Shown here: piece after piece, positions 56,057 through 64,000 of the stretch
Numbering within the stretch: position 1 is the first letter of the stretch
How the letters are laid out: each line of letters starts with the position of its first letter
Source of the DNA: Galdieria sulphuraria
Lineage: Eukaryota; Rhodophyta; Bangiophyceae; Galdieriales; Galdieriaceae
DNA length: 64,000 nt
NCBI RefSeq assembly: GCF_000341285.1
Contig: NW_005178461.1
Span: forward strand, 120,387 to 184,386
Direction of reading: 5' to 3'
Notes under the pieces: generated by a model
Seen by the model: the letters and a program-made list of their open reading frames with translations, nothing else
Told to the model about the DNA's origin: nothing
Database searches by the model: none
Program-made: the position numbers and the translations under genes

Positions 56057-56815
56057 TTAAAGATAACGAAGATCCAATGGAGGTCCACGATAAAGAACTT
56101 CTTGTGTATAAAAGTAAGAAGGACAAGGAATACGTTGCAAGTAAACTAATTTTTCAGTTTCGGTATCATTTCTCCTCAATCCTAAGTGTGGTTGTGACAT
56201 GAAATAGTGACAGTCTCTATCCTCTGCAGGATTATATGGAGGCCACATGAAGTCCACTATAGCACATCTTCTTCTTGCTTTGAACTCATGAAGATTGGCT
56301 TTAAAGGGATAGAATAGTTGACAGTCCCCTGCTCTCATCGTAAAGGAGGGATACTGCACACCCTCTCCACCCACTATCAACGCAACTCTCAACACTCATA
56401 CTATGAAGAAACTGGAACTTACTGTGGTGACATACAAATTTATCCTTTTCAATAAAGTCAAACGAATCCACATCCAACTCACCCCAAAGTACCTTGGTTA
56501 TCACAGTCATTCCTATGCAAACATGAAGGCATTCACAGTGTGACTGGAGAACAAACTCGTACCTACATGATCATGAAGGGGCAATTTGAGACCAGTTGGT
56601 ATGACAAACACTGAAATAGCAAAACTTTGGCACTCCGCAACGTTCACAAAATTGATGTAACTCTTATCCAAGCTGGGGTCCTTCTCTAAAATACAAAGCT
56701 CCTCTGGATTGAGTCTCTCTACACAATATTTCAAATGGAAACAGGCTTCTTCATAACTTTGCCTGGCAGTAACATTGACCAGAAAATTCTTAGCTGTCTT
56801 TAGTAACGTCTCCAT
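56057..56815 (-). CDS. PCO: Plant cysteine oxidase/ADO-type thiol dioxygenase
   Basis: Three exons on the minus strand (56815-56563, 56512-56423, 56394-56057) give 226 residues; intron 2 is only 28 bp, or 37 bp if the acceptor after GAGAG (exon from 56385) is used. The enzyme uses O2 to oxidise N-terminal cysteine, marking proteins for the N-degron pathway, or cysteamine in animals. The iron His pair is in LPLHDHVGM and the third His in FKANLHEFKA. CAIVDFMWPPYNPAEDRDCHYF matches plant cysteine oxidases closely. The start METLLKTAKNF follows the family; no targeting peptide is seen, so it is cytosolic. Confidence 0.85.
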
Positions 56816-57083
56816 CCAGTTGGACGCCAAAAAAGTTATCTCGAAAGTGTAACACAACAATGATAAATTGAGATGAATGGTCTCTCATCGCACTTTCGTT
56901 GGAACTGACAACTTTATTTTGGCATAATCTTACTTCGTTTTGCAGAAAAGCTGGAAAGAAGTTCATCATTGCCGGAAAATATATATGTAGTGATTTCTTG
57001 ATATAGGATTGGTCTTGCATAGTTTCACTAAAATTGTTCTAAAGTGTCTCTGGAAAGTTCCTTTCTCTAGCTTTCCTGTTAAG

Positions 57084-57323
57084 TTATAATCTGTAAAGGA
57101 TCATATTGTCAACTGTCTTGTATGCTATTTGGAGTGAGACTATTTGCTTTGGTTTCCCATTCTGGTAGACGAATATTGCCAAATATTTGTTGTCACGTTT
57201 GTGGAGTACGAGAGGTGTAACCAGAGATAGAAACTGCTGTGTAGAATCTTCCCATATCGTTGCTTTTAGAGAGATGAACTTTTCCTTCTGTATGATATAG
57301 GTAACTTTCAAAGACTGATTCAT
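57084..57323 (-). CDS. Possible small gene, 79 residues
   Basis: An ATG frame with balanced composition (MNQSLKVTYIIQKEKFISL, then VLHKRDNKYLAIFVYQNG) that alternates beta-like hydrophobic and charged residues. I recognise no family. It lies upstream of the cysteine oxidase on the same strand with 268 bp between. It could equally be a non-coding chance frame. Confidence 0.3.
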   Translation of the reverse strand: MNQSLKVTYIIQKEKFISLKATIWEDSTQQFLSLVTPLVLHKRDNKYLAIFVYQNGKPKQIVSLQIAYKTVDNMILYRL

Positions 57324-57696
57324 TCGAATTTTTCACTTATAACTATCACAACTTACCGATATATCAACACAGTATTTGTAGAAATTTTGGTCTACGGACG
57401 ATATTATTTTTTGTATAAAGTTGATATAAAACCAACAACTTTTGGGCAAGGAGTCTTTGTATCATGAAAACACTCTGATAGTCACGGCATAGCTCTCGCT
57501 ATTATTTCTAAAATTTTCTGAATGTATAATAATATTGTAGAGTGTTTTCATCTGTCTTTGTAAGCTTGTTTAAGATTCTCTCAAATGCAAAATGAAACTC
57601 TTTATCGTTCTATAACAAAAAATATTTGTTGTGAAATGGGCCGTCGTTCTGTTTGAGCGGCGATTCTTCAGCTATGCACAATGTCTTTTCAGAGTC
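57324..57696. other. 373-bp spacer upstream of DPH2
   Basis: AT-rich sequence before the DPH2 ATG. I see no gene in it. Confidence 0.4.
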
Positions 57697-59334
57697 ATGG
57701 CAACACACGAAGAGTTGAAGGACCAGCTGATGGAACAATATGACTTGGAAGCAACTGTTAGGTTCATAAGAGACAACCACTTTCAGAAAGTTTGCCTGCA
57801 GTTTCCAGATCACCTTCTAAGCGAGGCACCCAAAGTGGTTGACGAATTGGAAAGACAAACCAAAGCAGATTTTTATGTTTTAGGAGACACAGCTTATGCA
57901 CCTTGCTGTGTTGATGTCGTTGCTGCTCAACATGTTGCTGCCGATGCGGTGGTTCACTATGGGCACTCCTGTTTGAGCCCAACAAGAGATTTGCCAGTCT
58001 AGTAAGTTTATGCGTTTGTTTTAAAACAACAGCTAAGCTATTGTACTTTGAAGTTATGTATTTGAGAAGAGAAGCTTATTTCATTTACAAAAATTGGTTG
58101 GTTTTGTAAAGCAGAATCCTGCATCCCATTTAATTGTTTTATTTGAGTCGTACTACGCGCATTTAAGGTGTATATTATTCAGTTTCCTGAAGACTCACAT
58201 AAATGAAAAGACTATCATTCCGGTTTATCTGCGCAAGTCTTCACCTACAACAAGTGACTTGAACACAGTGGAAACCGACTCCAAAACTGAAACTCATTGT
58301 AGAAAGTATTCAATTGGTCATCTGGAGTTTGAATTGGATCTATCTATCCCAACAGAGCAGCTTCAGTTTGTGCGGTTAGGAAGTACTTCGTCTTCTTCTT
58401 TTTTGCGAGCCTCTCTATCCCTGTACCCGTTTGTTTTGGATTGCTATGATGACAGTACGAATAACTGGTTTCCTGCAAACTTAAATGCTACAACAACGTT
58501 GAAAAGAAGACTAGCTCTTATTTCAAAGGCTCAAAAGTCTCATGTTTTTGGAATTGTTGTCAGTGCTATTGCTACAAAGGGTGTATTAGATGCAATAGAG
58601 CGCTGTGAAGTGGTAAGTTTTGTTTTCTATTCGACAACAGGCAACATTCAGCTAGAGAGACCAAGTTCTTCAATCTTTGTTTCTCCCGTTCCCGTTGCCA
58701 ACATGAAGTTGTCGAAACCACGAAGATTCTCAGTTTGATTGACTTATCTTCACTAAGATCGACGGACACAAGTTATGTTTTGAAATATTTTTGCTAACTC
58801 AATTTTTTTCTATAGTTGTTGAACCAGTTTGAAATGGAATGGTATCTTTTAAATGTTGGGAAGCCTACTCCCACGAAACTTGGTAACTTTCCGGAAATTG
58901 AAGTATTCGTTTTAGTTGGTTGTCCAGAAAGTGCCTTTCTAGATTCAAAGAGTTACATGAAGCCGATCCTTACTATGGCGGAGTTGGAACTAGCTTTGGA
59001 TTCTCGTCTTTATTTCACGGATATTGGTTCAATTCATGACTTTCAAGATACTTTGTCTAGGCCTTTTGTTGCCAGGAAGCAAATGCCAGATGATGAGAAT
59101 GAAGATATCGATAAGTTTTATGAAGAAACTACTGCGAATGCTTTAAGCGAGTTTAGTATGAATCGTGATTTGATAGCGTATGATATTTCTTCTACTAGTA
59201 CTGCAGCATTTTTGAGACATCGTTCTTGGAAAGGAGTTGAAGAAGAACCAAATGAAGAGAATAAGCCTCATACCTCCAAAGAAGGTCACTGCGGTATCCC
59301 TAGTGGATATAGTAATGAGGGTTCTCGAATATAA
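57697..59334 (+). CDS. DPH2: Diphthamide biosynthesis protein DPH2
   Basis: Three exons (57697-58001, 58054-58612, 58816-59334) give 460 residues. DPH1-DPH2 is the radical 3-amino-3-carboxypropyl transferase that starts diphthamide formation on eEF2. Motifs are VCLQFPDHLL, VLGDTAYAPCCVDVVAA, VVHYGHSCLSPTRDLPVYYVF, FGIVVSAIATKGV, and VGKPTPTKLGNFPEIEVFVLVGCPESAFLDSK, ending with ELELAL. The Cys near CCVD and the Cys of GCPES are the expected cluster ligands. The last part is acidic and variable. Intron 2 is 203 bp, about four times the local norm; joining CEV to LLNQFEMEW keeps the frame and the family pattern. DPH2 rather than DPH1 is favoured by the GCPES and PILTMAELELAL wording. Confidence 0.88.
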
Positions 59335-61955
59335 TATTGTGACCCGATTGTACAAAAGGACGAGAATTATAAACTTTTTGGGATATTTGTAATTTATTTT
59401 TGCAAGTCTCTCTTCTTTACAGGGAATCAACAACCATCTAATGGTTTAAAAATTGTGAATGAGCCTTGTTTGATTGTATACCTTGTATAAGTTTGTTTAG
59501 AAATAGTTGTCATATACATAATAAATATACAAGCAACTAAACATTTTATTTATCAAGTTGTACAGCCACATCAGGATTGTTTTTATATAAGTGAACGAGA
59601 TGAGGACAAATCAGTATCAAGTCTTCACAGAAAGATATATAAGGGCGCCGCTGTGGATTGTGAAGAATGCATCTCAGGAGCTTTGAATATTTACATTTTG
59701 TGTCATAGAAGGGAAAGAACGTTGTAGACTTGCTTTTTTAAGAGATGGGTTGCCATCGCGTTTTGTGGCAGTTTGTCAAATGACGACAAATTATCAGAAA
59801 AGAGAAGCAAAGTATTTGTCTTAGGCAACTTGAAATGACGTGTTCAGTTTTTGCTTTTGTGGAGTATTGATATCAAGAATTCCTTATCAACTTTATACTC
59901 TTGAAGAGCTCATTCTGGGCTTGACTAGTCGAATGATTTTTCCATTTGTCGACTTGACTTTCATATTGACTAAATGGTTCATCTTTTTATAGTTTAGTTA
60001 TTTGAAGTTTGAAACAAATTGTTTAGTTTTCCAGTTGTGCCGTTGAAGAAAAGTAACAGTAGTTACTGATAGTTTCGAATAGATTAATATCTCCCAATAT
60101 AAGGTGCTCCATGATTTTCCGCAACATATGAACAAATGAGATTTGAATGTATCACAATAGAATCCGAAATAACCAAGTCTAAAAAAGCTGTTCGGTATGC
60201 AGTTCTTTCTGGTGTACATTTATATATCCAATCACCATATTTATTTATTTGAAACTAGAAACAAAATTCTTTAGTAACTTTCTTGAGCAACACTCAGGAC
60301 GACATTATTGGCACTAATGGAATTCAACCAGAACTGCAGTCTCATTTAGAAATGGCTTGTCCCTGAAAATAAAGTATCCTTTGATGTGTATATGAATGTA
60401 ACATAGTCAGCACATAAGCATTTTCCAAATGAACAATCTTTAATTCACAATATTCTAGCAAATGTTGTTCAAGTTGAGTATTATGCACGACAAAGTACCT
60501 ATTCCATGACTGAAAGCTGCAAACGAGCTATATTCATCCTATCTGAGCTGTTTTCTCTCAAATCATTTTGTCATATGCTTTTCCAAAGCACATAATATGT
60601 CCCTTGAAACGAATTGTGCGCATACATAGTTGTCTGACTTTGGTTACTAAATGAAGACTAGGACGAAATTGGGATTCCTATTTGGGTGTTTTTCGAAAGT
60701 CTCCCACTTTATTCAAGTTATTTTTTAAAAGACTGCAGCTAACCAGTTGCTGGTAGCCATCTGAAGGTCCCTTTCTGTTCTGTGCACTCAATCAGTCTTC
60801 TCAAAAAGAATAGAAGGAAAAGGACAACTCTACGCTTTTTCCTGGACGAGGAACTACATTGATTCAAGCAACAGGTTTGAGTCGTAGAGAAAGCATCCTT
60901 TATGATAATCAACTGGTGATTCCTTGCACATAAACAGGATATCAAGTATGAAGTTATAAGACAGAAACTTTAAAACCAAATATATACCCATCCTGAAAAG
61001 GAAAACGCCAGTGGACAAATCGATAAGTTGGAAGATTCTGTTTTTACACAGCTGCAATAATTCATCGAGGTTGGTCAAACAATAGTTTTCAACATAGAAC
61101 AGCAAACTCTAGAGTCCTATCCCATGCTGCCAACGTACATAAAAAAAATGACAGTCTGCTCGAACTCCTAATAGCAACGGAAGTCTTTTGAAGCTTAGAA
61201 CAAGTCTTGATAAGATCATGATTCGCCTTTTATTGAAATATGCTGCACAACCACAGATAGATAGATTATTTTTTCAGTTCTTTTGAAATAAAGAGTAGAT
61301 ATTGGTTTGCGTGCAACTGTATATATGGAGGCTTCTTGCTTTCTGGAATCACATAGAGTTGTGATAGTGTCGTTGGAAGCTTTGTTGACTTTGAGATATT
61401 TCTACCTGGCAGGTTTAAGATTGACCAAAAAAGCATAGTAACTTTTGGCGAATGGGTTTATCTGACTTCTCAGAAAATTGTAGACTCAAAACCGTAGCCT
61501 CGATTGTTGGAGAAAAAGTAGAAATGGGGAGAAGTCTTTAACGTTGCGCAGATATTACACAGCTGGTTATTCCTAAAAAGTTCACCTATGATTTTTCAGT
61601 AGAACGACTTGCAGGCAAAATCTCCAGAATTTTGTTGTGACGAGAGTTTATTAAGAAGTGGCATAGTCTCATTGAAGGTTTTGGTGAAAATAGTTTCAAC
61701 TTTCGACCCAAGCAGATTGTTCTCTCAGCCGCAGGTGGTCTAGAGAAGAGCATAGATCTGTACCTCACCCCGATGTTTTCAAGTATTGTAGGGTTCCCCT
61801 TCAGTATATTGAAAACATTGCTCTATGGTTAAATGATGTTAAGAGTACCTCGCAAGTAACTTCACTTTACTTGAAAATGTTACTTTTTATGAATGTAGAT
61901 ATATTCTAGATGAGATGCCCAGTTTTAATGCATGCATCAAGCTATGATTCTTTGA
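59335..61955. other. Gene-poor 2.6-kb region
   Basis: It is AT-rich with no ATG frame longer than about 80 codons that has a recognisable motif. A frame at 61542-61832 (plus strand) is open apart from one TGA at 61638 and reads like coding sequence (see findings). No rRNA, tRNA or conserved snRNA sequence was recognised. It contrasts with the rest of the window, where genes are less than 100 bp apart. Confidence 0.5.
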
Positions 61956-62683
61956 ATGGCGCGCCTCTTCAAAAATATTATATATTTTGACCTGAAAACG
62001 AGGAAATACAAAAAACATTTGGCTCGACTTTTTTTGGTTTTACACGAAAATGGAAGTGATGAGTACAATAAGAAACTGTTCTCTTTTTATATCAATCTCT
62101 CTGTTAACTTTGGTAGTTTTCTTGCAGAATTCTTATCGCTTGCTCGCAATATCGTGAATTTGAAGATAAGTTTACCGGTAGTTTACAACCGTCAAGTATT
62201 ATATGGGGCCATTAGATTCGGAAGAGTTTGAACTGCGGCAAAAATTTAAATAATTATCCAACTCTTCTTTGTCAATATTTGCCAGATTTTGTTCAACTTA
62301 CAGAATTGGTTCCTAGAATAATAGCGCGAATAATAGCATCACGACAACCAGATGCCAATTTTGAGCAATTGACTGGAGTTTTTAGAAATTATGACTACCC
62401 AGAAATCAAACAGAAATATAAAGATTACGTCGACTTGTTGAAAGACAAAGCTGAGTTTTATCGATTGCGTCGTCAGTTGTTTCTTGAAGGATATCCTATG
62501 GAACTGTATGTATGTGATGGTGCCTATCGTGAGCGTGGTCTGTTCATTACTATGAAGAACGGACTCTTACGTTTTTACAACAGCATGGCACGTAACATTC
62601 TTTTTGACACTTTTTCAACTGTTTTTTCAGTTAAGATCATCTTATTGAACTATCAAACAGTTTCCGAACGTCGGAAGGAATAG
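61956..62683 (+). CDS. Hypothetical spliced gene, about 229 residues
   Basis: Proposed exons 61956-62177 and 62216-62683 with a 38-bp GTAGTT...TTAG intron of phase 0. A second 39-bp in-frame intron at 62592-62630 is possible (GTAACA...TCAG); with or without it the frame stays open to the stop. The sequence has plausible coding segments such as LVPRIIARIIASRQPDANFE, YPEIKQKYKDYVDLLKDK and MELYVCDGAYRERGLFIT. I do not recognise a family. The start is weakly supported, and an unseen upstream part is possible. Confidence 0.4.
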
Positions 62684-62808
62684 AAAAGGGTGACCATTTT
62701 GAGCAGCTCTTTTTCCTGTGGTGCCTTGCAAATGTCCAAAACTTGAACTTAGTTCAAGAGCCTGTTTGCAAACGATAAACCTGGAAAGTAGGAAGTGGAT
62801 AAGATTTG

Positions 62809-63286
62809 ATGGAAAGCAGTTTTATTTTTTTTTGCATCGAAAATAACGAATACCTGTTGGGTCCGGTTTATGACGAATTATTCTCTGTTCGATTTTGCTT
62901 ATGTCGAATGGAAGGTTAGATATTGGACATTGTACCTTTTTCAAGCTTCTATTTCATCTATTCCAGAACACAGCAGAGACTTTGCTCGAATGGAGCACTT
63001 GTTTGGATCACCTGAAAGTTCACATCTCGCTTCTTTACTAAAAGCACTTTTTGGTCAGTCCGACTATCAAGTATCGACTATTCGAGATGAGTCGGATACT
63101 ATAATAGATTTTGAAGTAACAGACAGTAATGGCCAATGCTATAGAGACCGAATATGTATTTTGTATGTCACTCCAATAAGAAAGAATGAAGCCAGCACAT
63201 CTAATGCTCCATCGTTCATTGATTTTATAACATTGGAAGATATTCCAGAAGACTTTAAGCCATATTTAGGAGAACAGCAGAGATGA
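62809..63286 (+). CDS. Hypothetical spliced gene, about 141 residues
   Basis: Proposed exons 62809-62914 and 62967-63286 with a 52-bp GTTAGA...TCCAG intron of phase 1. The phase-1 splice is preferred over an unspliced frame starting at 62870 because the intron has a proper pyrimidine tract and the upstream frame then starts with a good ATG (MESSFIFFCIENNEYLLG). The second exon has an acidic, Ser-rich tail (EDIPEDFKPYLG). It may belong to the same gene as the preceding model. The family is unknown. Confidence 0.4.
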
Positions 63287-64000
63287 AAAGTTAAGACAAG
63301 ACGTTAGTTGGTAGAGATATAAAACAGACTTTTCCTCAAACAAGACTTTTCAGAAGACTTTGATTGCTGACTTACAAGTTGAGAATGACACGAATGATAG
63401 AATGAACTTTGTTTTTGATACGTGTTGTGGAAAGAAGGGCTTATCAAACCATTGTTTTGAGAGATACTGGATGTAAGTTGCTGATCAATGAGGTTCTCTC
63501 TTTGGCGTAATTTTACAACTATTGATAATATCTTTCAAAAGCTTTTAATATAGAACTATCATACAACTAGATGCGGCTCCTTTCCACAGTACCGTTATCA
63601 CGAAAGCCATAAAAGAAATTTTTATTATCACAACAAGTCTTCTAAGAATAAATATACAGGCATCTTTCACCAATACGCATATGGCCTTGGAAGAACTCAA
63701 CTAAAAGACAACTTGAGGGTGGGTTTGTCTTGGAGAGCAAGGTGCTCTTTGGCTCTTTAGAGAGCACGTTTCATCCATTCTTCCTTTACAAACTTTTATT
63801 ACTTCAACGATATCATCGTTCTCTATGAATATCTTGGCACGTTGAGTATCATCATACATAACAGAGTGTAAGAGTGCAATTTACCTCAAAAAGACTCATG
63901 ATGGTTTTACGTGTATATGAAGGCTTACATAAGGACTCTTTCTACAATCAACAATTCGTTTTTTATAGTCTATCAACTTCAGCTCGACCCCAATCTCTCT
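63287..64000. other. Right-end region, no confident gene
   Basis: Some frames look exon-like (about 63427-63500 and 63590-63720 on the plus strand), with a possible donor GTAAGT at 63473 and an acceptor at 63588, but the start and family are unclear. A gene continuing beyond the window is possible. Confidence 0.3.

Noticed and set aside
62870-62966. Unspliced start at 62870 for the last hypothetical gene
   Set aside because: The 52-bp stretch 62915-62966 has intron features, and splicing in phase 1 links to an upstream ATG with a plausible frame.
63427-63720. Exon-like frames near the right edge
   Set aside because: No start codon, family or consistent splice pair could be fixed within the window; left as unannotated.

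Overview
This window is nuclear DNA of a unicellular red alga of the Cyanidiophyceae, most probably Galdieria or a close relative. The evidence is eukaryotic core genes (20S proteasome alpha subunit, NUP54, eS19, DPH2, TRM112) beside plastid-type genes (FtsZ with the C-terminal IPDFL motif, FAD4-type desaturase, fibrillin, plant-type cysteine oxidase). Coding sequence is AT-rich, spacers are often under 100 bp, and there are many introns, nearly all 40-65 bp with GTAAGT/GTACGT donors. The species is inferred, not proven. I saw no CRISPR array, insertion sequence, rRNA or tRNA gene. Exon limits were set by reading frame, splice consensus and conserved protein motifs.

Region 1-9.6 kb: 3'-truncated selenocysteine elongation factor, histidinol-phosphate aminotransferase, TRM112, proteasome alpha-4 facing NUP54, pyrophosphate-dependent phosphofructokinase, a plant-type HAD-like protein, a CCR4/nocturnin-type hydrolase and eS19. 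Region 9.8-16.5 kb: a KNOX-like TALE homeodomain gene, a secreted proline-rich protein with a minisatellite, a secreted acid-phosphatase-like phosphoesterase, a GTP-binding-dead ARF-like protein, a SANT-like gene with a 3-nt first coding exon, and a WD40 protein. Region 16.6-24.7 kb: an 11-exon Lon protease with an apparent 1-nt frameshift, FAD4, mL43 convergent with an SDR whose stop codon overlaps, and a GIY-YIG nuclease with zinc knuckles.

Region 25.6-34.3 kb: a BRCA2 homologue with two BRC repeats and the helical/OB-fold domain, followed by a 1557-residue coiled-coil protein with an N-terminal CM1-like (centrosomin) motif. Region 34.6-46.5 kb: cystathionine beta-synthase with a 14-nt microexon facing fibrillin, a DRS1/DDX27-like helicase, an FBXO9-like F-box gene, a 75-residue protein facing an F-box/LRR gene across 15 bp, FtsZ and an APC amino-acid transporter. 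Region 47.5-59.3 kb: a DUF3598-like plastid protein, a plastid membrane protein, PurM, a TPT/NST transporter, two unknown proteins, plant cysteine oxidase and DPH2. From 59.3 kb the window is gene-poor: about 2.6 kb with no convincing gene, then two short spliced hypothetical genes.

The genes do not form operons. They are mostly divergent or convergent pairs packed tightly. The functional spread is housekeeping: histidine, cysteine and purine synthesis, glycolysis, proteostasis, translation, genome maintenance and plastid division. The most unusual items are the BRCA2/CM1 neighbours, the pseudo-ARF, the Lon frameshift, the micro-exons, the perfect zinc-knuckle duplication and the extreme compactness of some gene pairs.
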